DNA of 64,000 nt from Xanthomonas theicola (GTDB lineage Bacteria; Pseudomonadota; Gammaproteobacteria; Xanthomonadales; Xanthomonadaceae): the NCBI RefSeq assembly GCF_014236795.1, contig NZ_CP049017.1, positions 1,466,001-1,530,000 of the forward strand, in the 5' to 3' direction. Shown one piece after another: positions 46,226-57,490 of this stretch (positions are counted from its first letter, which is position 1; every line of letters begins with the position of its first letter). The translations under genes and the position numbers were made by a program. The notes beneath the pieces are model-generated. The model searched no databases and had not been told where the DNA came from. It saw nothing but the letters and a program-made list of their open reading frames with translations.

Positions 46226-46229
<4 letters not shown>
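45834..46229 (+). CDS. MerR-family transcriptional regulator
   Basis: 131 residues. The N-terminal winged helix is typical: YAISEVAARLGLSAHALRYYERAGLLDPVTRVAGRRRYAETDLAWIRFIQRLRATGMPMRQIGGYAQL. A coiled-coil dimer helix follows and the protein ends in RMQRSAVSNSGKGERK. No Cys is present, so it is not a metal or SoxR-type sensor; the effector is probably an organic molecule or a redox cue via its partner. Its own promoter has the MerR architecture, and its stop overlaps the next start (ATGA), so both genes are one unit under its control. Confidence 0.92.
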
Positions 46230-47757
<1,528 letters not shown>

Positions 47758-47952
47758 TCAAGCCGCGTGGTGGGAACGCGGCGACCTGCGGCCGCCGCGC
47801 CGCCACTCGAACGCCGCCCGTGGGCAACGCCGCGCAGCGCTGGGGCGCATCGCAGAAGAGGGTGGGGCGGCTCAGGCTCCGAGTGCTGAAATGCCAGGCC
47901 GTTTCGTTTATTATCAATCACTAAGGGTGTATTTCTAAGGTCTGGTCAGAGC

Positions 47953-50310
47953 GTGGCGAAGCAGGTTCCGGAACGCGGCAAATCCCAGGGCGCCAACGCG
48001 GCCGCACGCAAGCAGGCCGCCGCGGCCAATCCGCGCCGACAGAAGCTGTGGCGCGATCTGGCGCTGATCGCGATCGCGCCGTTGCTGCTGTACCTGCTGG
48101 CCAGCCTGGCCACCTATTCGACGACCGATCCGGGCTGGTCGCATACCGGCAGCGTGGTCGCGCCGGTGCGCAACATGGGCGGCAAGTTCGGCGCCTGGAT
48201 CGCCGACGTGCTGCTGCAGTTGTTCGGCTATGTGGCGTTCCTGTTGCCGCTGGTGATCGGCTCGGTGTCCTGGATCGCGCTGTTCGGCATGGACAGCGAT
48301 GGCGACGGCGAGGCCGACCTCGGTCCGGCGCTGCGCCTGGTCGGCATCGTCGGCTTCCTGATCGCCGCCACCGGGCTGCTGCACCTGCGCCTGTTCGGCG
48401 GCGACGTGGTGGCGGCCGGCGGCATCCTCGGCAAGCTGGTCGGCAGTTCGCTGAACGCCGGTTTCGGCGCGCTGGGCGGCAATCTGTTCGTGCTGGTGCT
48501 GATGCTGGTGTCGATCACGCTGGCCACCGGGCTGTCCTGGTTCGCGGTCATGGAACGCATCGGCAAGGCGCTGATGACCTTGCCGGCGCTGGCGCGGCGC
48601 GGCAGCCAGCAGGCCAACCAATGGCAGCAGACCCGCGCCCTGCGCGAGGAACGCGAGGAAGTGCGCAAGGTGGACGCGGTGCAGCGCGCCACGCGCGAGC
48701 CGGTGAAGATCGAGCCGCCGCCGGCGCCGGTGGTGGAGAAGAGCGAGCGCGCCAAGCGCGAACAGCAGATTCCGCTGTTCTTCGGTGTCGGCGGCGACCA
48801 GTCGGGGGTGCCGCCGCTGGCGCTGCTGGATGATCCCAAGCCGCAGACGAAGGGCTATTCCGAGGAGACACTGGAGACGCTGTCGCGGCAGATCGAGTTC
48901 AAGCTCAAGGACTTCCGCATCGAGGCGCAGGTGGTCGGCGCCTACCCGGGGCCGGTGATCACCCGCTTCGAGATCGAGCCGGCGCCGGGCATCAAGGTCA
49001 GCCAGATCAGTTCGCTGGATAAGGACATCGCGCGCGGCCTGTCGGTGAAATCGGTGCGCGTGGTCGATGTGATCCCGGGCAAGTCGGTGATCGGACTGGA
49101 AATCCCCAATGTCGGCCGCGAGATGATCTACCTCAGCGAGCTGCTGCGCTCCAAGGAATACGACAAGTCGGCCAGCCCGCTGACCCTGGCGCTGGGCAAG
49201 GACATCGCCGGCCGACCGACCGTGGCCGACCTGGCGCGCATGCCACACCTGCTGGTCGCCGGCACCACCGGTTCGGGCAAGTCGGTGGCGGTCAACGCGA
49301 TGGTGCTGAGCCTGCTGTACAAGGCCTCGGCCACCGACCTGCGGATGCTGATGATCGATCCGAAGATGCTCGAGCTGAGCGTCTACCAGGGCATTCCGCA
49401 CCTGCTGGCGCCGGTGGTCACCGACATGAAGGAGGCCGCCAACGGCCTGCGCTGGTGCGTGGCGGAGATGGAACGTCGCTACAAGTTGATGAGCGCGGTC
49501 GGGGTGCGCAACCTGGCCGGCTTCAACAAGAAGGTCAAGGACGCGCAGGACGCCGGGCAGCCGCTGATGGACCCGCTGTTCAAGCCCAATCCCGACCTGG
49601 CCGAAGCGCCGCGGCCGCTGGACACGCTGCCGTTCATCGTCATCTTCATCGACGAATTCGCCGACATGATGATGATCGTCGGCAAGAAGGTCGAGGAACT
49701 GATCGCGCGCCTGGCGCAGAAGGCGCGCGCGGCCGGCATCCACCTGATCCTGGCCACCCAGCGCCCGTCGGTGGACGTGATCACCGGCCTGATCAAGGCC
49801 AACATCCCGACCCGCATCGCGTTCCAGGTCAGCTCCAAGATCGACTCGCGCACCATCCTCGACCAGTCCGGCGCCGAGACCCTGCTCGGCCACGGCGACA
49901 TGCTGTACCTGCCGCCGGGCACGGCGATGCCCGAGCGCGTGCACGGCGCCTTCGTCAGCGACGAGGAAGTGCACCGCGTGGTCGAGCACCTGAAGGCCAG
50001 CGGCCCGGTCGACTACATCGAGGGCGTGCTCGACGAAGTGCAGAGCATGGGCGACGGCACGGTGATCGGTGCGACCGGCCTGCCGGAGAGCAACGGCGGG
50101 GGCGGCGACGAGTCCGATCCGCTGTACGACGAGGCCTTGCGCATCGTCACCGAGACCCGCCGCGCTTCGATCTCCGGCGTGCAGCGGCGGCTGAAGATCG
50201 GCTACAACCGCGCCGCGCGGCTGATCGAGGCGATGGAGGCGGCCGGCGTGGTCAGTGCGCCCGAGCACAACGGCGACCGCAGCGTGCTGGCGCCGCCGCC
50301 GCCGAAGTGA
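47953..50310 (+). CDS. ftsK: DNA translocase FtsK
   Basis: 785 residues, GTG start. Four membrane helices at residues about 30-190 ([21 protein letters not shown] and others) anchor it at the septum, then a short linker, the RecA-like motor with Walker A GTTGSGKS near residue 437 and Walker [15 protein letters not shown], and the C-terminal gamma winged helix that reads KOPS sites ([43 protein letters not shown]). It pumps chromosome termini into daughter cells and activates XerCD. The linker is shorter than in E. coli. Divergent from trxB. Confidence 0.97.
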   Translation: MAKQVPERGKSQGANAAARKQAAAANPRRQKLWRDLALIAIAPLLLYLLASLATYSTTDPGWSHTGSVVAPVRNMGGKFGAWIADVLLQLFGYVAFLLPLVIGSVSWIALFGMDSDGDGEADLGPALRLVGIVGFLIAATGLLHLRLFGGDVVAAGGILGKLVGSSLNAGFGALGGNLFVLVLMLVSITLATGLSWFAVMERIGKALMTLPALARRGSQQANQWQQTRALREEREEVRKVDAVQRATREPVKIEPPPAPVVEKSERAKREQQIPLFFGVGGDQSGVPPLALLDDPKPQTKGYSEETLETLSRQIEFKLKDFRIEAQVVGAYPGPVITRFEIEPAPGIKVSQISSLDKDIARGLSVKSVRVVDVIPGKSVIGLEIPNVGREMIYLSELLRSKEYDKSASPLTLALGKDIAGRPTVADLARMPHLLVAGTTGSGKSVAVNAMVLSLLYKASATDLRMLMIDPKMLELSVYQGIPHLLAPVVTDMKEAANGLRWCVAEMERRYKLMSAVGVRNLAGFNKKVKDAQDAGQPLMDPLFKPNPDLAEAPRPLDTLPFIVIFIDEFADMMMIVGKKVEELIARLAQKARAAGIHLILATQRPSVDVITGLIKANIPTRIAFQVSSKIDSRTILDQSGAETLLGHGDMLYLPPGTAMPERVHGAFVSDEEVHRVVEHLKASGPVDYIEGVLDEVQSMGDGTVIGATGLPESNGGGGDESDPLYDEALRIVTETRRASISGVQRRLKIGYNRAARLIEAMEAAGVVSAPEHNGDRSVLAPPPPK

Positions 50311-50411
50311 GGCGCGCGACGCGGCCCGCATCCCGGTTCCGGGCCCTGCGCGGCGCCCGCCGCCGCGGTGCGTGCGATGCTGGCGGCCGTTTCCGTCCGC
50401 TGCCGTTGCCG

Positions 50412-52322
50412 ATGCCCCGACTTGCCTGCCTCCTGCGCCTGCTGCTGTGCGCCCTCCTTTCCGTGGCCTGGCCCGCCGCGGCCGAGGTCGCCAACAACTA
50501 CAGCTACGTGCGCTACCGCGCCGACTACGAGGTGCGCGACGACGCCGGCAGCGTGGAGACCGACGAGTACGAGCTGCTGCTGAAGACCAAGGCCGGCGTG
50601 GACAAGTTCAGCCAGGTGCGGCTGAGCTACAGCGAGAAGCTGGAGACGCTGGAGGTGCTGGCCGCCTACGCGATCACCCCGGACGGGCTGCGCCACGACG
50701 TGCCGGCCGACAAGATCTACACCCAGGAAAGCTACTCCAGCGCCTCGGCGGCGATGTACGCCGACCGCAAGGTCAAGGTGGTGGTGTTCCCCAACCTGAT
50801 GCCGGGCGCGCGGCTGGTGTACCGGGTGCGCCGCACCCAGACAGTGCCCTACTTTCCCGGCTACTTCAGCCTGTGGGAGACCTTCAGCGTGTTCTCGCAG
50901 TACGACGATGCCACGGTGACTCTGGTCGCGCCGCGGCGCATGCCGATGCACCTGTACACGCGCGGGGTGACAGGCGCCGACATGCCCAGGATCGACGGCG
51001 AGCGGGCGCGCTGGGAATGGCGCTACCAGCGCCGCGAGCCGATGAAGAGCCAGAACTGGGCGGCGGCGACCTGGGAGTTCAGCCCGACCATCATGGCCAG
51101 CAGCTTCCGCCGCTGGTCGCAGATGGGCCAGGCCTACCAGCGCAGCAGCGGCGTCGCCTCGCAGGTCACGCCGAAGGTGCGCGCGCGCGCCGAGCAGATC
51201 ACCGCCGGCATCGGCGACCGCCGCGCGCAGGCCGCGGCGCTGTACGAGTGGGTGGCGCGCAACATTCGCTACGTGGCGGTGTACCTGGGCAACGGCGGGC
51301 TGGAGCCGAACAGCGCCGACAGCATCCTCGACAACCACTATGGCGACTGCAAGGACCACACCGTGGTGCTGGAGGCGCTGCTGGCGGCCAAGGGCGTCGC
51401 CAGCACGCCGGTGCTGATCGGCGCCGAGGGCGGGCCGACCCTGCCCGAGGTGCCGGTGCTCGGCCGCTTCAACCACGCCATCACCTATCTGCCCGAGTTC
51501 AAGCTGTACGTGGACTCGACCAATCCCTACGCGCGCTTCGGCCAGCTGCCGGCCGGCGATCTCGGCGTGCCGGTGCTGCATACCGCGGACGGCACCGTGG
51601 CGCGTACCCCGCCCAACGACGCGCGGGTGAACCTGTACCAGGCCGAGGCCGACTACCGCTTCGCCGCCGACGGCAGCCTGAGCGGCATGACCCGGCTGGA
51701 CAGCGGCCAGATCGGCGAGATCGGCCTGCGCACCATGTTCGTGCAGCTCAATGCGCAGAACCGCACCCGCATCGAGGAATCGATCCTCGCCGCGTCCGGC
51801 TTCGACGGCAGCGGCGAACTGGTGTTGCAGGGCGCGCCGCAGGACCTGAGCCGGCCGTTCGGCTACGCCTACCGGTTCCGCGCCAGCGACTACGTCGACT
51901 TCGGCGTGGTCGGCGGCATGAGCCTGCCGCAGATGCCGGGCGCCGACTCGGTGCGCGGGGTCTACGCCACCACCTCGGCCGAGCGCAACCTGACCCCTTT
52001 CTACTGCAACGACAACGCGCGCAGCGAGACCTACCGGCTGACCTTCCCGGACAGCGTGCCGATCATCGCGATCCCCGCCGACACCCGCTTCCGCAACGCC
52101 GCCGGCGAATACGCCGCGACCTGGGTGCGCGACGGGCAGACCGTGGTCGCCACGCACACGCTGCACCGGCGTGCGGTACACGGCCCCGAGGCGCTGTGCC
52201 AGCCGCAGGACTACGCCGCGTTCCGCGAGCTGTACCAGCAGGTGCGGCGCGGCTTCCGCGGGCAGATCCTGTACGGCGACCTCGGCCGCATGCAGACCGG
52301 GAACGCTCCGGCGGGTCTCTGA
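50412..52322 (+). CDS. DUF3857 transglutaminase-like protein
   Basis: 636 residues with a signal peptide (MPRLACLLRLLLCALLSVAWPAAA). A DUF3857 beta domain (SYVRYRADYEVRDDAGSVETDEYELLLKT... about 25-230) precedes a transglutaminase core: Cys in NHYGDCKDHTVVLEALL near residue 313, His in RFNHAITYL and Asp in LYVDSTNPY. A C-terminal beta region follows. It acts in the periplasm; whether it is a protease, amidase or crosslinker is unknown. It lies between ftsK and lolA on the same strand. Confidence 0.88.
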   Translation: MPRLACLLRLLLCALLSVAWPAAAEVANNYSYVRYRADYEVRDDAGSVETDEYELLLKTKAGVDKFSQVRLSYSEKLETLEVLAAYAITPDGLRHDVPADKIYTQESYSSASAAMYADRKVKVVVFPNLMPGARLVYRVRRTQTVPYFPGYFSLWETFSVFSQYDDATVTLVAPRRMPMHLYTRGVTGADMPRIDGERARWEWRYQRREPMKSQNWAAATWEFSPTIMASSFRRWSQMGQAYQRSSGVASQVTPKVRARAEQITAGIGDRRAQAAALYEWVARNIRYVAVYLGNGGLEPNSADSILDNHYGDCKDHTVVLEALLAAKGVASTPVLIGAEGGPTLPEVPVLGRFNHAITYLPEFKLYVDSTNPYARFGQLPAGDLGVPVLHTADGTVARTPPNDARVNLYQAEADYRFAADGSLSGMTRLDSGQIGEIGLRTMFVQLNAQNRTRIEESILAASGFDGSGELVLQGAPQDLSRPFGYAYRFRASDYVDFGVVGGMSLPQMPGADSVRGVYATTSAERNLTPFYCNDNARSETYRLTFPDSVPIIAIPADTRFRNAAGEYAATWVRDGQTVVATHTLHRRAVHGPEALCQPQDYAAFRELYQQVRRGFRGQILYGDLGRMQTGNAPAGL

Positions 52323-52379
52323 CCGCCTATTCAGCTTGTCCGCGCCACACTTCCCACCTCCCATCCGGACGCCATCGGC

Positions 52380-53006
52380 ATGCCTCGCACACTCCGCTAC
52401 ACCGTCCTTGCCAGCATGCTGCTGGCCGGCAGCGCCGTCGCTGGCGCGCGCGAGGACCTCAACACCTTCACCCGCGGACTCAAGGGCCTGGACGGCCAGT
52501 TCGCGCAGAAGGTCTACGACGGCAAGGGCGCGCTGAAGGAAACCGCCAGTGGCCGCGTCGCGCTGTCGGCGCCGCGCCTGTTCCGCTGGGAGTACCGCAA
52601 GCCCTATACGCAGCTGATCGTCGCCGATGGCGCCAAGATCTGGGTCTACGACCCGGACCTGAAGCAGGTCACGGTGCGCACCCAGGGCGCCGAGGAACAG
52701 AACAGCCCGCTGACCGCGCTGATCGATCCGGGCAAGCTGGACCGCCAGTACGACGTCAGCGAAGAGGCGGTGGCCCGCGACGGCCTGCAGTGGCTGTCGA
52801 TGACGCCGAAGGTGGACACCGAGGCCAGCTTCCAGATCGCCAAGCTCGGCTTCGATGCGAGCGGCCTGGCGCGGATGGAAGTGGTCGATGCGGTCGGCCA
52901 GCGCACCGAGATCCGCTTCAGCGGCTGGAAGCGCAATCCGGCCTTCGCCGCCGGCACCTTCCGCTACGTGCCGGACAAGGACGTGGACGTGGTCGGCGAC
53001 CAGTGA
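52380..53006 (+). CDS. lolA: Outer-membrane lipoprotein carrier LolA
   Basis: 208 residues: signal peptide ending SAVAGA, then the open beta-barrel chaperone (LNTFTRGLKGLDGQFAQKVYDGKGALKETASGRVALSAPRLFRWEYRKPYTQLIVADGAKIWVYDPDLKQVTVR), which carries lipoproteins across the periplasm from LolCDE to LolB. Position after ftsK and ahead of rarA matches other gammaproteobacteria. Confidence 0.96.
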   Translation: MPRTLRYTVLASMLLAGSAVAGAREDLNTFTRGLKGLDGQFAQKVYDGKGALKETASGRVALSAPRLFRWEYRKPYTQLIVADGAKIWVYDPDLKQVTVRTQGAEEQNSPLTALIDPGKLDRQYDVSEEAVARDGLQWLSMTPKVDTEASFQIAKLGFDASGLARMEVVDAVGQRTEIRFSGWKRNPAFAAGTFRYVPDKDVDVVGDQ

Positions 53007-53063
53007 TCCGCCGCCGGGCCCGGCGGCAAGCGGGGCAGGGCGGCCGGCGGCGTGTCGGCGCGG

Positions 53064-56000
53064 TCACGGCACCGGTTCGTAGGGTGTCCATTGGCCTACC
53101 GTGCGCATCGACTCGGCCAACTGGTTGGTCTGCCGTTTGACGAAGAAATCGATGCCGCGCTCGCGCTGGCGCTTGCCCTTCTCGCGCAGGATCAGCATCG
53201 TGGGTTCCCACACCGCCGGTTCGTTCAGCAGCGCGTCGAAGGCGCGGTCGGCCCGTGCCGCCTCCGCTTCGCGCCCGGCGATCCGCAACAGCTGGCTCTG
53301 CGCGCGCAGCGCGTCCAGGCGCGGCGCGGCCTCGGCCTGCAGCGCCCAGTCCACGATCAGCGAGGCGAAGCGGTTGTCGCGCATATGCACGCGGACTCTG
53401 TCGATGAAGTCTTCCAACTGACGCTCGGCCACCAGGTAAAGCCGCTGTTCGTCGACCTTGCCTCGCAACCTGGCGATCCCGTAATGGGTCCATAGCGCCC
53501 AGTTGCGCCGCACGTCGCGTTCGAACTGGGCGACGTTCTGGAATTCGAAACCGCGGTCGGTGCGTACCGGATCGATTTCGTTGTTGAACATCCACAGCGT
53601 GCAAAACGTACTGCTGCCGGCCGAATGCAGTTCCTTGCTGAAACCGGCCTCGAGCGTGCCGGTGGACAGCCGCCCGAGCGGCGCGGGCGCAGCGCCCGCC
53701 GCGCCGGGGCGATGCCATTGCCGGGCCACCACGCTGGCCGCCGCGCGCGCGGTCGTCTCGACCCTGGACTGCGCGATCGAATCCCTCAGCAGCGTTTTCA
53801 TGTAGCCGGCGACCGGCGTCTGCGAACTGGCGGTTTCGCGGCGCCCCTTGAGTCCCAGCGACACGCCGAACGTCGCGCGCCGCGGTCTACCGTCCATCTC
53901 TCCCACACGCACGCCGGCGCTGGCGACGATACTGGATTCGGTGCTCGACGACCTCCGCTGGGCGCCGGCGATCGCGCCGACGGTGATGCTGGGATGCTGC
54001 GCCAGCAATTGGCCCAGCAGGTCGCGTTGTGCAAGCGGCACGCCGTCGCTGTCGGCCTCGCCGGCCAGGTGCAACAGATGCTCGAACATGGCCAGGAATT
54101 GCGCGCGTTGCTCCAGTTCCTGGCCTTTGCCGCGCCGGGGCACGCGAATCTGCACGCCATTCTCGATACTCGATTCGGCCTTCAAGCGCCATTCGGCCGC
54201 TCCGCCCACGCCCACCGGCGCAGCTTCGGTGCCCGGCAGCAGAAACCCGGCGCTGATTCCCGCACCGGCCTGCACCTGGCGGGTTGCCTGTCGTCCGATC
54301 TGCAACGATAGGCCGGTCCGTCCCATGTAGATTTCCAACGAGGCCTCTGCGCTTGCTTGCCCGCTCAGCACCAGCTTCAGGCCAAGTCCGGCGGGGATCA
54401 CCGCCAGCGCGGCGGACAGCGGCGATGCGTTGAGGCCAAGCACGCGTTGTTCGGTGATGCGCAGCTTATCGCGCCACGCCAGATTTTCCAGCAGGTCGCG
54501 CAGGCAATCGAACAAGGCCCGCGGCGATCGCACGCGGGCGGTGTCGCCGTCGTGCAGCAGGCGGCTGGCGCTGGCGACGGCCTGATGGAAACGCTGGCGC
54601 TCGGTGGATTCCAGTTCTTCCTCGCTGGCGCTTGCCGCGGCCTGCTCCCGGCAGTCGAGCAGGCCGCGCTGCAGCAGGCGCAGCGTGTCCGGCAGCCGCA
54701 TGCCGCCAGCGCGCAATGCGACCCAGGTGGCCTCGACCGCGGGATGGCAGGCTGCCACGGGTTCGGCCGGATCCGTGCGCGAGGATCCGGCTGCGTGGCC
54801 CTGGATGTCCACGCCGCGCTGCTCGATTTCGCGTAGTCGCTTGGCGGTGAATGCCAGGCGCGTCAGGTCCTGTTCGGGCGGATTCCAGCGCACGTGTTCC
54901 GCAAGCGCCTGCATGGCCAGCTCCTGCGCTGCCGGCAGTTGCCCGGCCGCACGCTGGGCATGGCGCCGCGCGCTCAGCCAGCCGGTCAGGTGCGCCGCCG
55001 CCTTGCGCAGTTCATCGCTGGCGCGTCGCGATGCGGTGGGCAGGGCTTCGGCAGCGGCCACCCGCGTGCCCAGCGCCAGCGCATGCAACGGGTTGAGCTG
55101 GCGCCGGTCTGCGACCGCGCTGCCGGCACGCGCCCATTGCGCGAACATCTGCAGGCAGGCGTTGACTTGCGCATAGGGCGATCCGGCTGCGACGCTCTCA
55201 TAGCCGTTGCGCAATGCGTGGAAAGCGCTGCGTTGCATCTGCGTGGCCGCCTGCAAGCCGTGCGTCAGCGATGCGCCATGCAGCGCATGCTGCGCCCCGC
55301 CCTGGGCCGCGCCCAACCATGTGCGGTGGGCGCTCTGCGCTTCGGCCGTGCGCGCACGCAGTTGACCAGCGCGTAGATAGATCTGCGCGGCCTCCCGCTG
55401 TTCGTTGGACGGCCGCATCTGCTCGGCCCCCAGCATCTGCGAAAGCACCTGCATGCCGCGCGGCACGCCGGCCAGCAATCCGACGCAGGCGGTGGCGACC
55501 TCGCTCAACGTCGGAGGACTGACCGCCGGCGCCGGCACCAGGTCGCGCAAACCGATCGCGCTCAGGTCGCGTAGCGCCTGCGCAGCTTGCGCGACGTCGC
55601 CGTTGGCGGCGATCGACAGCGCCTGCAAGCCGATTCCGATCGCGTCGGCCGGCGCCAATGCGTCGCTGCCGAACGCATCGCCACGCGCCTGCACAGCGGC
55701 GGTCCAGGCGCGCAAGGTCCGCTCGCCGGCCGCGCACCGCGTCTGGGCACGGAAGCCCGGCAGGGCATCGAGCAGACATTCGCTGGCGTCGGCGGTCGTG
55801 CTGGCGAACGCCGCCTGCATCGCTTCGTGCTGCGCTTCGGTACTGGACAGGTCCTGAGCCACCTGGACCACGATCTGATCCATCCGGCCTTGCGCTTGCT
55901 TGAGCGCATGCACGGTCCGGTCCTGCTGCCAAAGCTCGTTCGCATTGACTTTCGACGAGTGCCGCGCCTGGTCCAATTGCGCATCCACGCGCCGCAATTC

Positions 56001-57182
56001 GTCCTGCAGTCGCTGCCTATGCCGCTGGCAACGCGCGCCGTGGCTGCGTTGCAGGGCCTGCATGCGTTCGTGCTGCAACAGCCGCGCGCGCAGGATGTCC
56101 GCCCCCATGCCTGGCCGGTCAAGGATGCCGGATGTCGACGGGGAGGCGGTTGCAGCGCCGGGCGCGCCTTGCGGGCCGTGTTGCAGTGCATGCAACTTCT
56201 CCTGTGCCTGCGCATGCGCGCGTTGCATCGCGGCCAGCTCGGCATTGGCATCGGTGAGCTTTTGCGCCAGTGTCTCGGCCTGCGCGGTGCCGCGGCCGAA
56301 GAAGACGGCCTTGGCAAGCGCGTTGCCATTGCTGCGCGCGCGGTCGAGTTCGCCTTCCAGCCGGGTGAGCGCCGCACGTGCCTGGGCGATGGCGGTTTGC
56401 ACATTCGCTGCGGCCGACGGCGGCCCGGCCTCTGTGGATCGCAGCGGCTGACCGCGGCGTCGCGCGCCGCTCAGCGCGTCGCGTGCGGCCGCGACGTTCG
56501 GCTCCAGTGCGCGCAGTGCAGCGGAAACCGCGTCCGCCTGGGCATCGCATTGCTGCACCTGCTGTACCAGTTCGGCACGTTGCCGGCTGAGCTGAGCCAT
56601 GCGGTCGCCGAGGTTCCCGGCGCGGCGCGCCAGCAACGCCAACCGCTCGCATGCCGCCTCCAACGTCCGTGTATGCGCATACTTCAGTTCGTCGGCCTGG
56701 CGCCGGGCAATATCCCTCGCCAGGCGTCCATTGGCATGCTCCAGGCGAGACAGCAACGCCCCATTCAGATCCGGCGCGGCATCGGGCTGTGGCGGGGCCG
56801 GATGGCCCGCGTTGTCGGCAGGGCCGGCGCAGGACGCATGGCGAAGCAGGTCGCGATGCGGCAGCGGCGTTCCGCTGTCCAGTCCCAGGAGCGCCCCTGC
56901 CTTGCGCCAGGGCAGGGTCAACGCCCGCCGCTTGCCCGGCGCGCTTGCCGGTGTGAACGGAACTGGCTTGCTCTGCGCCGCCTTTTCCAACAGCGCGGCC
57001 GACCAGGTCAGGGGCGCGTCCTGCGCCGCGATCAGGTCGGCTTCGAACGCGCTTGGATCGGGCGTGGCCAGCTTGTTGTGCGTCTGCCGCCGTGCCGAAG
57101 GTGCGGATGGATGCGAGATGGTCTCGGCCATGCCCGGCAGGCAGGCGGAAACAGCATACGGCCGCAGCGGGAAAAGGGGCAT
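53064..57182 (-). CDS. Large unassigned protein, candidate type III effector
   Basis: 1372 residues from the start MPLFPLRPYAVSACLPG (57182; later starts possible, no clear RBS). The first 18 residues lack acidic residues and the next 40 are rich in Ser, Pro and Ala, like a type III signal. Residues about 110-480 are Ala/Arg/Gln-rich and look coiled-coil. 500-900 is helical. After LENLAWRDKLRI (about residue 900; contains the A-W-R triplet) come two glycine/serine-rich beta stretches (SLEIYMGRTGLSLQIGRQATRQVQAGAGISAGFLL and ITVGAIAGAQRRSSS...GVRVGEMDGRPRR). The C-terminus is charged. Size and layout recall the AWR/RipA and XopZ/HopAS effectors, but I cannot prove homology. It lies opposite to the flanking core genes lolA and rarA. 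Confidence 0.55.
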   Translation of the reverse strand: MPLFPLRPYAVSACLPGMAETISHPSAPSARRQTHNKLATPDPSAFEADLIAAQDAPLTWSAALLEKAAQSKPVPFTPASAPGKRRALTLPWRKAGALLGLDSGTPLPHRDLLRHASCAGPADNAGHPAPPQPDAAPDLNGALLSRLEHANGRLARDIARRQADELKYAHTRTLEAACERLALLARRAGNLGDRMAQLSRQRAELVQQVQQCDAQADAVSAALRALEPNVAAARDALSGARRRGQPLRSTEAGPPSAAANVQTAIAQARAALTRLEGELDRARSNGNALAKAVFFGRGTAQAETLAQKLTDANAELAAMQRAHAQAQEKLHALQHGPQGAPGAATASPSTSGILDRPGMGADILRARLLQHERMQALQRSHGARCQRHRQRLQDELRRVDAQLDQARHSSKVNANELWQQDRTVHALKQAQGRMDQIVVQVAQDLSSTEAQHEAMQAAFASTTADASECLLDALPGFRAQTRCAAGERTLRAWTAAVQARGDAFGSDALAPADAIGIGLQALSIAANGDVAQAAQALRDLSAIGLRDLVPAPAVSPPTLSEVATACVGLLAGVPRGMQVLSQMLGAEQMRPSNEQREAAQIYLRAGQLRARTAEAQSAHRTWLGAAQGGAQHALHGASLTHGLQAATQMQRSAFHALRNGYESVAAGSPYAQVNACLQMFAQWARAGSAVADRRQLNPLHALALGTRVAAAEALPTASRRASDELRKAAAHLTGWLSARRHAQRAAGQLPAAQELAMQALAEHVRWNPPEQDLTRLAFTAKRLREIEQRGVDIQGHAAGSSRTDPAEPVAACHPAVEATWVALRAGGMRLPDTLRLLQRGLLDCREQAAASASEEELESTERQRFHQAVASASRLLHDGDTARVRSPRALFDCLRDLLENLAWRDKLRITEQRVLGLNASPLSAALAVIPAGLGLKLVLSGQASAEASLEIYMGRTGLSLQIGRQATRQVQAGAGISAGFLLPGTEAAPVGVGGAAEWRLKAESSIENGVQIRVPRRGKGQELEQRAQFLAMFEHLLHLAGEADSDGVPLAQRDLLGQLLAQHPSITVGAIAGAQRRSSSTESSIVASAGVRVGEMDGRPRRATFGVSLGLKGRRETASSQTPVAGYMKTLLRDSIAQSRVETTARAAASVVARQWHRPGAAGAAPAPLGRLSTGTLEAGFSKELHSAGSSTFCTLWMFNNEIDPVRTDRGFEFQNVAQFERDVRRNWALWTHYGIARLRGKVDEQRLYLVAERQLEDFIDRVRVHMRDNRFASLIVDWALQAEAAPRLDALRAQSQLLRIAGREAEAARADRAFDALLNEPAVWEPTMLILREKGKRQRERGIDFFVKRQTNQLAESMRTVGQWTPYEPVP

Positions 57183-57333
57183 GGAAATGATTCGCGCAAG
57201 GGAGTTTTCACGCCGCGATCCGCTCTCGGGAGGGGTGCCTTCGCATCGGATGTGGCGGGCCGTCGTGGCCTCCAGGCTTGCGCCAGCGTAGCCGCAAAGA
57301 TCGCATGCCATGGTCGATTGCGGGCATCGACCG

Positions 57334-57358
57334 GCGAAGTGGCGTGCTGAAAACGGAA
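57334..57358 (-). promoter_or_regulatory. Imperfect PIP-box-like motif upstream of the large protein
   Basis: On the minus strand: TTCCG, 15 bases, TTCGC. The plant-inducible-promoter box bound by HrpX is TTCGB-N15-TTCGB; the second half is perfect and the first has one mismatch. It lies about 150 bases upstream of the start at 57182. No good -10 (YANNNT) is seen at the expected 30-32 bases, so this is weak. Confidence 0.3.
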
Positions 57359-57490
57359 AGTTCGCCGGCGCTGCAGCAGTGGCTGTGGATCAGCGGCACG
57401 CGCTGGCCGCTGCACCAACCGCTCACGCGCGCCCCCCGGTTGGCGTGCCGGCGCTGCACGCCGCACACATGCCGACGATAGAATACGCAG

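Noticed and set aside
47935..50331. Long open frame antisense to ftsK (and a similar one antisense to the S9 peptidase, 9678-12191)
   Set aside because: Codon-bias shadows; they encode low-complexity His/Gln/Arg/Asp-rich strings and have no start context.
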